DNA of 64,000 bases. Source: Aulostomus chinensis (taxonomy: Eukaryota > Chordata > Actinopteri > Syngnathiformes > Aulostomidae). The stretch lies in contig JBBMOA010000004.1 of NCBI GenBank assembly GCA_037954235.1, forward strand, positions 6,897,001 to 6,961,000, read 5' to 3'. Shown piece by piece: positions 24,925 to 38,223 of this stretch. The position numbers and the translations under genes are program-made. Below the pieces are notes generated by a model that saw only the letters and a list, made by a program, of their open reading frames with translations, had not been told where the DNA came from and searched no databases. Position 1 is the stretch's first letter. Each line of letters begins with the position of its first letter.

Positions 24925-26607
24925 GATGTGGACTGGGGCTGCAGCGTCTCATCTCCTGTCACCCAGTCTGAGAGTGGCGTGGACGTGATTGTCACCAAAA
25001 CTGGTTTAGACCGGCTCGGGTGCCCCATCCATGTGTAGACTCGGGTTCTCAGGCCTGGAGATAATAGACACCAGAGGAGAGAGGAGGGGATGAGAACATC
25101 CTGAAGTGCAGCAGATGAGAACATGGCCTGTAAAGTTTCTAATTCAGAGCTGTGGTTTGCTAATGACTTGCAGACGAGCTTTGAAAAGAACGACTCGTTC
25201 ATGAGACCGACCGGAGCTGTGGCGCAAACCCTTCTGGAACATTGTGTCTCCAGGAGAATCTCCAGGAAAGTTGTGTTCATGTTCAAGTTCCAGTGCAGGA
25301 GAACTACTTGCCACCCTCAGCCCATAAACACCCGCAGCTGCCCGCCTCTCAGGCGGCAGCCGGAGCCCGGAGCGCTCCTCCGGGCAAGCAGGAGTCTGGT
25401 CCTCCCCATGACGGAGCCCGGAGGGCGGCTTCAGACATGAGAACAGACTTACAGTGGCCGTGAAAGCAGACGTAGCCGTTTCTTCTGCCTCCGATTCCTT
25501 TTCTCTGCAGTTTTGATACTTTCATTCGGACTCGAGGCAGACAAACGAATTCGGGTACATCGAATAACCGCGACGCCGCCGTCCAGCCTCCACACCGACC
25601 GACCGACTCGAGGCTCGGTTTGTGACATTCTTGTTTTACGACAGTGAATTCAGCAACAGACATTAAGACTTCACCATCTTGCTAATGTATGTTTGGGTTA
25701 GCTAGCATCCTGCTCTGTTAGCTGTTACCGTTAATAAATCACAACAGTTGGAAGCGGCTTCCGCCTGGACTCAACCCGGCATGGACCCGGGATATCAGGC
25801 ACGCGGATGCAGCTGGTTACTCGTGTCTGTTCTACCAGCTAGTTAGTTACCTTCCAACCGCAGGGATGGTTCACGCAGGAGAGGAGATGCGGGGTGAGTC
25901 GCCCTGGTTGCTGTACGGAGCCGCGGAGCCGCGTCACAGTGCCGCCGAAGATCGTCCACACCGACAGACGGTTAACTCGGTTTAGAACCCGCTTCCCGCC
26001 TCCACTCGATACACAAATAAAGAGATGACTTAAAAGAAAAGACAGGGAACAGTCAGCCATTTCTGTGAGCCAGAGGAACATCAACAGCTTTTGGTTCTAG
26101 GGTTCTTCATTTTATAATTTTACGGCACAAAGCAAGTGAGTGTTAGATAAAGCTTTTATTTTCTCCACACCCAGTAAAAACCCTCCTCTTATAGTTCTAG
26201 CCATGCTCTTCGGGTTTACCGGTTTCCTCTAGCTCGGCCTACCTCATACACACGTCCCCGGGCGGCAGTGAGCGAGTGGGACTTCTGTCTTCCTTCGCTG
26301 GATGACGGGCCACATATTTTGATCGTAGTGCGCAGGCGCAGATTACACGTTTTGATAATCTGATTTGAGGTTTACGTTTACTATTCACGATATTTCCTTA
26401 CATAGTTCATTTAACTCGTTAATATCACCTAAAGTGCGCTCCATTCTTACACGGTCCGTGTTTTAGCTTGTTTTTCTCTAACTGACGTCACACCTCGGTC
26501 CTCCGTGTCGGTAGAGGGCGCCAACTAGCCCCGCTCTCCCGCCGCTACCCGGATGTTTGGCTCACTGAGGCACATGTTGACGCAAATACAACGGTGTAGC
26601 TTCGAAG
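24925..26607. promoter_or_regulatory. slc41a2 5' UTR and shared promoter region with nopchap1
   Basis: Region between two divergently transcribed genes. On the minus strand a good acceptor (TTATCTCCAG) near 25,057 suggests that the slc41a2 start-codon exon begins there and that an untranslated first exon lies upstream, perhaps in the CpG-richer DNA at 25,300-26,000. The exact start sites cannot be read. The nopchap1 side holds an NRF1-type site. Confidence 0.55.
26329..26340. promoter_or_regulatory. NRF1-like site
   Basis: TGCGCAGGCGCA, close to the palindromic NRF1 consensus, about 270 bp upstream of the nopchap1 start codon in a CpG-containing divergent promoter. Match seen; function inferred. 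Confidence 0.5.
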
Positions 26608-27891
26608 ATGGAATTAAACTCGAAAATGAGCTCTCAGGAGTTGTTGTCGTGTGGCAGCGGAACAGGTCTGGACGGTTTTGTTCGCGCTTTCAGTTCCTGC
26701 GAGTTTAGACGTAGAAAAGTTCAAGTTTGGCTAATGTTAGCTAGCGAGTTTAACAGAGTTTGTACTTCTTCAACAATAGAATATTTCTTGTTTTCTTTAA
26801 GGTTATTTTATGAAGGACGTAGCTCGGCATTCATAAGCTAATGACTGCTGAACCTTTGGTAAAATATTGAAACGTGGAGGCACCCGGACAGCAAATACCT
26901 CATACCTCCGTAATGCCAGTGACGTCACACCACGTCCGTTAAACTGTTCTATATCGTTTATATGACCATGTTTTTGTGGACTGTCATTAATGAGCATAGT
27001 TGCACGTAACACTCCTGACTGGTTGTAACCATATGTGTGTATCACATTCACCTGTAGAAACCTGTCTGCTTCCATACGTTCATAAATTGCAGTAGGACGA
27101 CGGTCTTAATCTTCTCCAGCACCTGAATATTCTGCTCAAAGTCTGATGATTCTGCCCTCCAGATGCAACAGGGCTCCTCTACCAGCTTTCATTATATTCG
27201 ACTTCATTTTTGTGTGATCCTGTAGTGAACGGGCAGGAACATGATTGGCTTCCCTCTGGAAAGCCTATCAGGTGTGTTTACTGTGTTTCCAGGTCTCTTT
27301 GAGAAGCTTCTGGTCACACCGGCGGCTGGCAGATCCCTCCAGACCCAGAGAGTTCCCAGAAGTGGCGGTGAGATCACACTGAAATTTGGTCTCTCACATG
27401 TCGTAGTTGAATCTAAACGAAGAGTTAGAATGGAGGTCTGATGAGGATGCTTGTGTGTCAGTGTTGGCGCGGCTGCAGAGCTTCCTCCCTCAGATGGCCG
27501 AGGCCAACGAGAGGCTGAAGCAGCAGATGGAAGCGTCTCCTGCCGGACAGTTTGACATCGAGAACGTGGAGGAGGCAGAGAGGGTGATCAGCATGGTGAG
27601 TGTCCGTCTCTGGCCCTTCTGAGAGGGGTTGACCTGGAGGAGACACCTCTTCGTGAACCAAATGTTTCATTCTCACGTCTCCAGGATGTGGCACTGGTGG
27701 AGCTCAGCGATTTAGACAGCGAAGATGAGGAGGATTCACTGGACTCAGAGGAGTCTTCAGACTCTGAAGAGGAAGATGTGCTCACGGAGCAGAACCTCAA
27801 ACTCCCAGGACACAAAGGCATGAAGAAAACAGCCAACATCCAGGTTGTGGACCAGCAGAGGAGTAGAGGAGACAGCCACATGTCCCCGTAG
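26608..27891 (+). CDS. nopchap1: NOP protein chaperone 1 (human C12orf45 orthologue)
   Basis: Small nuclear cofactor that, in human, links the R2TP/RUVBL machinery to NOP58 during box C/D snoRNP assembly. Exons 26608-26665, 27293-27367, 27462-27595 and 27685-27891 have GT-AG borders and phases 1, 1 and 0; 474 nt give 157 residues. The conserved core LQSFLPQMAEANERLKQQME, then FDIENVEEAERVISM and DVALVEL, matches human C12orf45 in sequence and order. An acidic Ser/Asp/Glu run follows at about residues 98-121. The Lys-rich tail of the human protein is absent; this one ends DSHMSP. It is divergent from slc41a2, as in human 12q23. The start at 26,608 gives a human-like N-terminus (MSSQELL). Confidence 0.9.
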
Positions 27892-29008
27892 ACGTGAGTA
27901 AACCTGGATGTGCCAGAAACCTCCACTGCCTCAGGAGTGAAGGAATCTGCTTCACGGACAGAGACACTAGATGAAGATGGCCGTCATCCGTATGGGACTG
28001 ACATGTTCTCATCGCGGCGGACTTTTGGAGCAGCAAAGTGGAAGCTTTGACTTCTCATTTGTCCCCCAAATCAGGACATTGACATGAAGACTGATGTCTT
28101 AATCAGGATTTACGGCTTGTAAAAACAGCAGTTCCGGGTTTGGCCAACGTTATTCTGGTTTTAGGAGCAATCTGTGAACGTGTACAGAATATTCCGATTC
28201 TGCACCGAAGAATTTACATGAGGTAGCCTCTCGGCTGTTTCCAGACCCGTGTGTGCATGCGTTAATGCTTCCTTCGCTCGCTAGCATGTCGACTGCTAAC
28301 GAGCGAAGGAGCTTGTCTGAGTGGCGAGGTTGACTCAGAGCGGTGAAAGCAAACAGGAGAAAAACTCGTCTCATCATTTTGTTACATCGACTTTCAGGGG
28401 AAGTCAGAACTCTAACGTCCGTGTGTGTAACAGAAACCAGACTGAAGAGAAATGACAGCAAACTTTAGTTCCACCTTTTCTTTCTTACAAGCCTCGCAAG
28501 CCTGAATCTGTGCGGCTGCATGTGAACAGGATTATTGGTGGATTATTGATTTTCCTGTAATAAACCGCCTGGTTGGAATGTCATTATTTTCTGAATGAGG
28601 GCTAAAACCAGAATAATCGTGGAATTTTGAATGCAAGTCGTGCAACTGTGGACTTAGTTTTTTTTTGACCATTTATAAATTATTTTCCACATGCTTTTTG
28701 GGCTCAGATCATTTTTAATGCCTTGCAACTATTCTTACACCTATAAATAAATGAGTTACCAGATTGTTCTAGACGTTTGTAAGCAGCATCATCAGATGTT
28801 CTGGACGGACCGTTACCGGACCCTCAGAGATCCATTCTGCTTCTCCAGCGTTTGTTTACATTCATCAGCTTCCTTCAGTTTGTCTGAGTCAGCACGTACA
28901 GACACACAGGCCGTGACACTGCTGCTTTATTAGAGAGCAAGTAGAGACTTTCTAGACAAAAGCTGAGCGTTCTGTGATTGGAACCTGAAGCTCGACGGTG
29001 GGGGTCTG
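27892..29008. other. Convergent intergenic region, nopchap1/rint1 3' ends
   Basis: Contains the nopchap1 3' UTR with possible AATAAA signals at 28,559 and 28,746, and the rint1 3' end with AATAAA (minus) at 28,931-28,926. No other gene seen. Confidence 0.65.
28926..28931 (-). terminator. rint1 polyadenylation signal
   Basis: AATAAA on the minus strand, 78 bp past the rint1 stop codon. Confidence 0.6.
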
Positions 29009-32000
29009 TTACTGGCCGGGCCAGGAGGCTCGGAGGTTGAGGAGAATCAACACATCACATGGTGCTAAATAATAAACCCCCAGCTCATTCAGTGCGGTCT
29101 CTGGGGGGGGGTCTTCCCTCCCGTCACCGTCTCGGGGAGCGTCGTCCCACTCTTTAATGACGTTCTTCAGCAGGATGGCCGAGCCCACCGTCAGACACAG
29201 GACGATGCAAGCCTCCTTCACGCTGGGGACACAAACAGTTCCGGTCATCACTCCCCCCTCACATCATTTCCACCCGACAGTCACGACTGTGGAAGATCAG
29301 CAGTTGAACATGAATCACTTCTGTGAACACCCGAGTGACAACATGAGGGTGTGTCATCTCATCCCCACCGTGGTGCTGGATGATGGTCACAACTCCTGCT
29401 GTACAAACGACGCCATGAGCAACACGACGGCGGCCATGATGCTCCCAACCCATGACAGATGCACTTTGAGTCTTAAGGTCAAATTTGGTTCAATATTCAG
29501 CTGAAGTACGTCCAGCTCAGACGGGCCTCCGCTGGCGCTGCGTTTGAGCCGCGTGTGCTCACAGACGTCTGATCCATGCCTGGGACACCTGGACAAGTCA
29601 AGCCTCAGCTTTGGTACCGACTCCTGGGTCTGGTTGGGTCGAGTTACATTCTCAGCGAAGTGAACCACTTCCGCTGCACCCAACATGGGCGGGGCCAAAA
29701 CCCAGAACAAAAGCAGACTTACTGTTTAAAGAAGTTCTCAGGTCTTTTGCAGTGGTGCCCAAACAGAGGAAAGAGGTTCCGGGTCATGTCGAACTGAAGC
29801 TGAGCGGCTCCACCGTCGCTGAAATGGTTGGATAGGATCACCTGACAGACACACATGGATGCATCAACCCAACGTTCCCTCCATCATTCTGTGTTTCCAT
29901 TCTATTATCAAGAGAATTTCTAACTCTGAGAAGAAGCAAAGTTAGGCATCAACTGTCGCCCAGCTTCTGTGACCACAGCCGTTCTGCCGTTCAAGGCCCC
30001 TGAAGAAGTACACGCGAGTGCGTCTGCCCACCACGTGTAACATTAGCATGGCAGTATTTTTCAACCTCCTACAATGACGCTTACGATGTAGAAAGTTCAG
30101 CAAAATTCACGAGGACACAGCAGCTGGTAAGTTACGTGACCTCAACATTTGTTACATCAGAGCTGATTTGAATGAGAAGTTTCGATCTCCCTCTTTGTGC
30201 TGTTTTTGCTACAGAGTAAATGTTCAAAGAACATTTTGTTAAACTGAGATTTCTCTTGAATGTAACATACGCCAACCTTTGCTGATGCATTGTTTCAAAA
30301 TATACATCAAAATACATGGAAACCTGACTATTTATGCATTTGTGTATGTGTGTGTGTGTTGGGGGACAGGACGGGGGGCTCTGCAGTCTCTAGTGACATG
30401 GACAAATGTGTATATGAGCTATAGATGTTCATAAAGTGGACGTACGTCCTGGTAGAGGAAGCTGTCAAGTCTCTCTGCGAGGCCCTGCCACGCCAGCTGG
30501 AACAGAGACACACTCAAGACCTGATGGAGGTTCAACAAGCTGTCCCTCACACAAAGCATCATGGGACACGCTGAACTGGACAAGGACATGGTAGACTGGT
30601 CCTGTGGGGACGGGAGAGAAAACCATCTACGAGACAGACAGAGTGGATTAGTAGTGCTTCTAACGTGTCAACCACATGAACCTGACTTCCTCTGGTCATG
30701 TGTGCACATTTGTGTTTTGAACATTCATGCACAGGTTGAAGCATCTGATCATCGCACTGCATCATCAGCATGTATGAACAAATATCAGAAACACTGTCAT
30801 GAAATAAAACATCAGTGGGAGTTTCATGGTGCTTCCGAGTAGAGCGGCACAGGAATGAGCCATGAGATGAACCATGGAGATGACCACTTCCTGTTGGACT
30901 ACGAACACACCTCCTCCCTGACACGACCACTTCCTGTTGGACTACGAACACACCTCCTCCCTGACACGACCACTTCCTGTTGGACTACAAACACACCTCC
31001 TCCCTGACACGACCACTTCCTGTTGGACTACGAACACACCTCCTCCCTGACACGACCACTTCCTGTTGGACTACAAACACACCTCCTCCCTGACACGACC
31101 ACTTCCTGTTGGACTACGAACACACCTCCTCCCTGACACGACCACTTCCTGTTGGACTACAAACACACCTCCTCCCTGACACGACCACTTCCTGTTGGAC
31201 TACAAACACACCTCCTCCCTGACACGACCACTTCCTGTTGGACTACAAACACACCTCCTCCCTGACACGACCACTTCCTGTTGGACTACAAACACACCTC
31301 CTCCCTGACACGACCACTTCCTGTTGGACTACAAACACACCTCCTCCCTGACACGACCACTTCCTGTTGGACTACAAACACACCTCCTCCCTGACACGAT
31401 CACTTCCTGTTGGACTACAAACACACCTCCTCCCTGACACGACCACTTCCTGTTGGACTACAAACACACCTCCTCCCTGACACGACCACTTCCTGTTGGA
31501 CTACAAACACACCTCCTCCCTGACACGACCACTTCCTGTTGGACTACAAACACACCTCCTCCCTGACACGACCACTTCCTGTTGGACTACAAACACACCT
31601 CCTCCCTGACACGATCACTTCCTGTTGGACTACAAACACACCTCCTCCCTGACACGACCACTTCCTGTTGGACTACAAACACACCTCCTCCCTGACACGA
31701 CCACTTCCTGTTGGACTACAAACACACCTCCTCCCTGACACGACCACTTCCTGTTGGACTACTAACACACCTCCTCCCTGACATGACCACTTCCTGTTGG
31801 ACTACTAACACACCTCCTCCCTGACATGACCACTTCCTGTTGGACGAAAAACACACCTCCTCCCTGCCACTCTCTGTAGGTGCTGAGAACTTATTTTCTG
31901 GGTAGGAGGGGATGAGAGCTGGCAGCTGCTCATCAGGAGCCCTCTGCTCCAGGTGTTTACCTCCAGCGGGCAGCACGGCCTCTCCAGCATCATTTAATAT

Positions 32001-34637
32001 TAAGTTACTTTGATTTTCATCTTTCATCTTCTGATTCTCTCTCCATTTTCATTTGTGACCATCTGTCCCATTTAGTGTGAAAAATCAGAGTTTCAGGTTT
32101 CAGTTCTGACTTTTCTGGAGACCATGTTTACATTGTGTGGTCCAACGATGGTCAGAAGGAGGTTTCACACCATTATCTTTAGTTCAGATGAAACTGAAAA
32201 GTCCAGGTCCAGTGAGCAGGGTCGCGTTCCGCTGGTCTCACCTGTCTTGGCAGTACGGTTTAGCTTTGCCCGTGATTTCTCTCATGATTCCATCCAGCAG
32301 TCTCCCAATCATGTCTCCCTTCAGTCGATCCAGTAGCGCCAACAGACCCTCAAACAGAGAACCTTCCAGAGAAGCCAGGCGCCCGATCTCCATCATTCCC
32401 AGGCCTCCCAGCACCCCCTCCTCACCCAGCGAGACGGCAGCCTGCTGCAGCTGGAGGAAGAACTGCCGAAGAGAGAGAACGCAGGAACCGGTGAAAACGA
32501 GAACAGAGGACGAGTGAACACAGTTCTCCTGGACTTTGAAGTTCCGTGTTGTCGTGTGGTTGCTTGCATGGCAGCAAACGAATCATATTCTGGTGAAATT
32601 TGCCGATTTCAATTGTAATACATCAGTCACGTGAATCATGTGACCAGAGTTGATTCTAAAATCGGGTCCATCACATCGTGATCTCCACAGAACATCTTTG
32701 GTGAGACGTCTCACATCTCTGAGCGGGACACTGTCAACGTCCCACTCCATCTCCTCGTGAACGTTAGCGTGTCAAACCCAGCCTGCCGTGTGCTACCATG
32801 TTGGTCCTGGTGTTTATAATGGAAACTTCCAGCCTACCAGCGAATGTGAAGAGAATAAATAAAAAACACTCAAATCTACAGAAAACACAAACGAGCACAG
32901 TCGCCTCCACTCCTCTCTGGGCAGGATGACCCCTGACCCCCACTACAAAGTGATGTCAGCACATCTGTAATGATGTCCAGGAACCAAAGCTTTCATTCAA
33001 CTCGAAGTGGGACGTGTGAAAGCTTGGCTTGGATCTGAGAGCAAGTCTGGGACTGAATCAAACTCAGATGACCTCGCTGCCACCTGCTGGTTTGGTGAGC
33101 AAAACGATAAACAAAGAGATGAACTGTTGCAGACACACAAACGCACCACGTTGTCTCCCCAGTCCGTCAGGATGGTGGAAATGTAGTTGACCGCATTGAG
33201 GATGGCGCAGTAACGGGCACCACGTGGGCAGCGGGACTCCTCCTTCATCACCTGGAGGATGAATGGTTGTGTTAGTCTCATTCCTTCATCCTGTCATCCC
33301 TTCACCCCGACATTCATCTCCTGAAAGGATCAACTTGACGGACCCTCGAGAGTCGGGGCCTAAACTAGGCGCCATATTGGATTGGTTCTTTGTAGTTAAT
33401 GGCGAACCGTCACAGCTGTCAAACACCTCTGTTTTTCCTCCTCAGGTGTGACTGGGCCACTCGTTCAACCCTCCCTCGTTCCTGCGCTCATTAGTACCTG
33501 TGTGAGTCGGATACGGAAGTCGTCCACCAGCTCTCTCTGCAGTTCCAGAAACTTGAGTTGTGCAGAGGGACAGGGTAAGGTCCGGTAGCGGTCTGAGAAA
33601 ACCACATCACATCTTATATTCCCAACAATACAGAACGATCACGCGTGGATCACATATGACGACTGTCCACACATTCAGCACACTTCTGCTTCACAATATT
33701 CCATCAATCAACATTCACACCAAGAAACATGGTAACGGGCCAGTAAATGATGGTGGAGAAGCAGGGGTCCGGTCGCTTGTGTCCAGCTGACGGAGGCTGG
33801 AAGGAGCAATCGTGTCTCAACTGCAAATCTATTTCTGACTTTACTCTTCATGCTCCGCCGCTGAGGACGATGGCGCGGCTCACCAGTGATGACCTGCAGC
33901 AGCGTCATGAAGGTTTCAGCACAATCTGGAGCCTTCAGCTCGTCCATATCCCGGATATCTTTGTACTGGGAGCTCCACGCGCCCTCAGCCACCAGCATGG
34001 CGTCCACCTTCTCCACCGCCACTGAACAAACACAGGAACCCGTGGTTAGAGGGGCTCCTGAGATTAATTGATTCGTCGACACAAAGACAGCGATCACCAA
34101 CTACTTTCATCTTCGATGAATTTTTTCAGTCGTGAGTTTTTGGGTTCTGGACTGTTGGGTGAACAACAGACAAATGGACCTTTGGAAACGATGATGATGA
34201 GTATAGTACTTCATACTACTACCTCATGCTGTACTATACTTCAATACCCAGCCCTAAAAACAATCCTGCGCTCTAAAACTGGTCTGATCTCTGAGCTATG
34301 GAGCAGTAAATAAATAATCAACGTGACGATAAACTGACACAATAAAAGCAACTAAAACCTGTCTGAGACGTACAGACACCCACCAACAGGAGGGAACACT
34401 GAGAAACTCACTCTTCTTCTCCACAATGAGCCACTTCTGAAGGATGGCGTCGTCCAGCAGCAGGTGCAGCAGCCCTGGCAGCACCGCCGGGTACGCCTGG
34501 TTGCTGCGCAGTTCCTTCTCAAACTGCAGCACCTCTTCCACCAGGTGGCAGAAGAGAGTGTCATCATACAGCAGCCTGGAGGCGTCGCTGGCCACCTTCT
34601 CCTGGACCAGAGCCAGCAGGCCTCGACACAGCTCCAC

Positions 34638-34674
<37 letters not shown>

Positions 34675-35192
34675 GTGAGATCTCTATCGCCAGATATTAT
34701 AAAAGACCAGACTGACTCCATCATCTGTGGACAAGACTCACGTACTCTGGCACTGATGTTGACCCCAGCTCGGTCCAGTACAGGCTGGATCCTCTCCTCC
34801 ATGAAGGTGGCGCTGTTCCCCATCCACATCAGAACCTGTGTCAGGTACCACTCAGGCTGAAAATACACACAGATGATGAGTCTGTGGTTCCAGAGTGCAC
34901 AGATTCTTAGTTCATGTCAATGAGCAGGCCGGCTCAAAACTTACATATAACCGTGTGTGTGTGAGTGAGTGAGTGAGTGAGTGAGAGAGAGAGAGAGAGA
35001 GAGAGAGTGAGTGAGTGAGTGAGTGAGTGAGTGAGTGAGTGAGTGAGTGAGTGAGTGAGTGAGAGAGTGAGAGAGAGAGAGAGAGAGAGAGTGAGTGAGT
35101 GAGTGAGTGAGTGAGTGAGAGAGAGAGAGAGAGAGAGTGAGTGAGTGAGTGAGTGAGTGAGTGAGTGAGTGAGTGAGTGAGAGAGAGAGAGA

Positions 35193-35240
<48 letters not shown>

Positions 35241-38202
35241 TTGCTGAGGGAGTTAGTCTGTCGGTTTCCGAAGAAGTGGTATCGGAACCTCTTGCTGAGC
35301 GGCTGCAGCATGATCTGGATGGGTAGGCAGAGGGGAGGAGCTTGGGACACAGGTGTAGCTGAAGAAGCAGGCTGATTGGTCGGTGCACCCTGGCAGGAGG
35401 TGGACGCCTTCTGAGATATGAGGTCATCGCTAGCAGGGGAAGTTAAAGAACCACCAGCATACAAGTATCCAGAACATCCTGAGTCTGAACTACTTCATGT
35501 GGTTCCTCACCTGGCAGGTGGAGTCATGGGGGATGATCTTGTGCACACCAGTTATTACCAGTGTCCTCCTGTCCGTGGACTCAGAGCACCGACACCTGAT
35601 GATCTCTGGAGCAGGTGACATCCAAAATGGTTCGGACACCCAGTTAGTCTTTAATACCCTCCTGTGAGGTGAAAATGGCGGGAGGTCACGTTGCCATTGT
35701 TGATTTATTTGGCAGCTCCAACATCAACGATTCACCTGCATCAGATGATGTCACTGCTGCATCATACTAAGAACCTCTGTGGTAGTTCCTGCCAGAGCTC
35801 ACATACACGACACACGCATGAGCTGGCAACCAAACACACTGGCCCCAGCAGTGTGTGTGTGTGTGTGTGTTGACAGTTGCCGGACAGCGGCAGCTCCACT
35901 CTGAAGGATACGAGGTCTGCAGGGCCAGCAGCTGTGCGACCAGCAGCTCCAGCTGGCTGGTGGTCTCCTGGCCGTTGACGGTGGGCGTCAGTGACTGGGT
36001 GGGCGGGGACAGGATGGGCCAGTGAAGCTGAGTCAGCACATTCCCTAAATCCCTGCGAGCAAACCAAACAGGACTCAGATGAGCACACTCACGATAAACT
36101 TCCTGTCCTGTTTTGTCAGCACTTGGCTTTTCTGCCACCTGGCCAAGGTGGCAAAGACCGGGACGGAATCTTACCCTGCCAGTCGGTCTTTAATGATCTT
36201 GTGCCAGAAGAGCAGGGTTTCTCTGAGGTAGTCCTTCAGATGTGAACACCCGGACTGGTTTAGTCCAGCGTCCAGCACCGCCATGCTCTCCACCGCCCTG
36301 ATGGCCTCCCACACACTGCTGGTCATCAGACACTGCTGTACGCCGGCACTGTCGACACAACACCAACATCACTGCTTCACCACATCCAAAAACGCCCTGT
36401 TAATCAATGACAGGTCATTTCCACGCGGCGTCCCTCATTCCGCCGGCTGTGTTCGGGTTGCTACCCTTCAGTGGCCACGAGTTCCTCACCACTGGCTCAG
36501 CGTTGTACGAGGCGGGAACTCTGCTGCTGTTAGTGAGAACTTTCTGTCTATTTAGAGAAGGATCTTGGTGTGACAGCGGTGAGCGACGGTGACTCACCGT
36601 CTGGATGTGGCTACATGCACGCCTGAGGAGGTACCTGAGCTCCTCTATGTGCTGAAGGCAGCGGAGGTACTTCATGTGTCTCTCTACAGTCTCCACTTGG
36701 CTGAGCGTGTGGCCCAGGCTGTCCATCCACGGCTGGGCCCCCTGGAGGTGCTGGGGGGGACATGGAATCTCTATTACTGTTTGAAACATTGTCCTTAAAG
36801 TGACACTTGACCTGAGAAAAAAGTGTATTTTGCCTTCCAAGTACTCGCTAAGAGGAGTCGGGAGCTCTCTGTTTCCTCCTCCATCACTTCTTGGTGAGGA
36901 GCCACGTGAGTTTAGCTTCAAGCTAATGGGGACTGACCCCCCACTGGTTTGTGACGACATCACTTTTTGAGTGGTGTCTGGTTTTATCCCGGAGCCTCCA
37001 GTGTTTGCAGACCTCGGACAGACTCGCTGTCACTGACAAATGCCCCCCGTGGGGGTACAAGTATTTGTACTTGGTCAGCAACCTCCCGGGACCCCTGTCA
37101 CAGGAATATCAGGCCAGATGACATGTAACATCCTGGACTGTTCAGAAGAGTCCAAATCAGTTCTGGACCCGGCCCTCTGACCCCGGTGTCACAGGCGCTG
37201 ACGACCTCGTGCTTTGGCGGGTTCAGCCTGTCAGAGTCAGCGTGCAGCTCTGAGAATGAAACATCAATAAATGTGAGGTGCGTGTGAAGAGACGACCCCG
37301 GCGATGCAGGAGACGTCTCATAGGGTCACACCCAGCTCCACTTCTCAGAGGATCTCCCACAGAACTGAAACACACGGCAACAGTGCACCGCCACGTGACA
37401 AAGGACACGCCAGGTGTGGCGTCCCTACCTTGCGCAGCGAGTCAGAGATGAGCGTCTCTCTCTGCAGCAGCTCGTCCAGGGAACATCTGGCCTCCTCAGC
37501 GGCACAGAGCGCCGCAGACACCCGGGGAGGTAAACAGCTGGACTCAGTCGCCACCTAAGGACAAGGGTTACAAACTCATCATCATCATCATCATCATCAT
37601 CATCAGCTGATTGCAGATCTTTGATCCCTTTCACAGGTGAAACAGACTGACAGGTGAACTTGACGTCACAAACTGAGCTTTCAAACTGGGCCAGCAGGTT
37701 CGACACTGATCGACTGATTGGTTGATTGACTGATAAAGTGATTGGACTGATTAGAGGGTCACGTGCCTTTACGGTGCCCGTCACCATTATTCATAACAGC
37801 AGCCTGAGTGATCACGTGACAAAACACAACCTACAACTCTGCCAGTGCGACAGATGTCACACAGAATCAGAGGTGCTGGTCAGGCGCCAGAGCGGCCAGT
37901 ACCGAGAGTCGGAACTGGCGTGTTCTGACGTCATTAGCAGGTACATGGAACAGGTAACAGGAGCTCACCTGCTCCTCCAGGGCGTTGTTTTCCTCCTTCA
38001 GCTTCTCCAGCAGCTCGCCGACGGTCTTCAGGGATTTCAGCTCGCTGCCGACCTCCGTCAGCAGGAACTCCGCCACCTGGTCGTGGAGCTCCGCCGCCGG
38101 TGCGGGCGGCCCGTCGCTGTCCGGACTTCCCGTGCGGCAGCGGGTTAAAGCGTCGTCTGCCAGCTTGTTTGTAGCGTTCGCTGCGACTGTGGGCGCCGCC
38201 AT
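29009..38202 (-). CDS. rint1: RAD50-interacting protein 1, NRZ tether subunit (complete)
   Basis: RINT1/TIP20 family subunit of the NRZ complex (with ZW10 and NAG), which tethers Golgi-derived vesicles at the ER; also linked to the G2/M checkpoint through RAD50. Exons: 38202-37969, 37554-37429, 36750-36635, 36348-36175, 36052-35912, 35429-35240, 34856-34746, 34637-34412, 34021-33884, 33592-33498, 33251-33147, 32462-32242, 30626-30446, 29841-29723, 29222-29009. The 2,391 nt are in frame and give 796 residues against 792 in human. A coiled-coil N-terminus (about 40-115) is followed by the TIP20-like domain; GNRQTNSLSK, PEWYLTQVLMWMGN, PDCAETFMTLLQVIT, RYCAILNAVNYIST and GGAAQLQFDMTRNLFPLF match the human protein closely. 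Oddities: a TG repeat serves as the exon 8 acceptor tract, a 270-bp GA/GTGA repeat abuts the exon 6 donor, and a 1-kb minisatellite fills much of intron 12. Confidence 0.97.
30878..31868. repeat. 43-bp minisatellite in rint1 intron 12, about 22 copies
   Basis: Head-to-tail units read GACCACTTCCTGTTGGACTA, then CAAACACACCTCCTCCCTGA, then CAC. The left units alternate CGAACAC and CAAACAC (an 86-bp double unit). A GATCACTT variant recurs exactly 215 bp (five units) apart at 31,399 and 31,614. The last units have CTAACAC. Copies are almost identical, so expansion is recent. Confidence 0.95.
34638..34671. repeat. (TG)n tract forming the rint1 exon 8 acceptor
   Basis: On the rint1 strand an uninterrupted TG run of about 16 units ends directly in TAG, followed by GTGGAGC of exon 8 (start 34,637). 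There is no ordinary polypyrimidine tract. Confidence 0.9.
34961..35236. repeat. (GTGA)n/(GA)n compound microsatellite
   Basis: About 275 bp of alternating GTGA and GA blocks. On the rint1 strand it is a TC/TCAC tract starting four bases after the exon 6 donor (AAG then GTGTCTCTC, exon end 35,240). Confidence 0.95.
37577..37605. repeat. (ATC)n microsatellite
   Basis: About nine ATC units in rint1 intron 1. Confidence 0.9.
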
Positions 38203-38223
38203 CTTGGCTCGCTGTCACGAAAC

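Noticed and set aside
34163..34240. ACTACTACC and TAGTACTTC words suggesting a repeat array
   Set aside because: Too short and irregular to call; lies in rint1 intron 8.
34912..35464. Open frames full of Ser-Leu and Thr-His-Ser repeats
   Set aside because: GA/GTGA microsatellite in rint1 intron 6; only 35,240-35,429 within it is a true exon.
37931..38148. Plus-strand open frame over rint1 exon 1
   Set aside because: Shadow of the minus-strand coding exon, which has the conserved RINT1 sequence.
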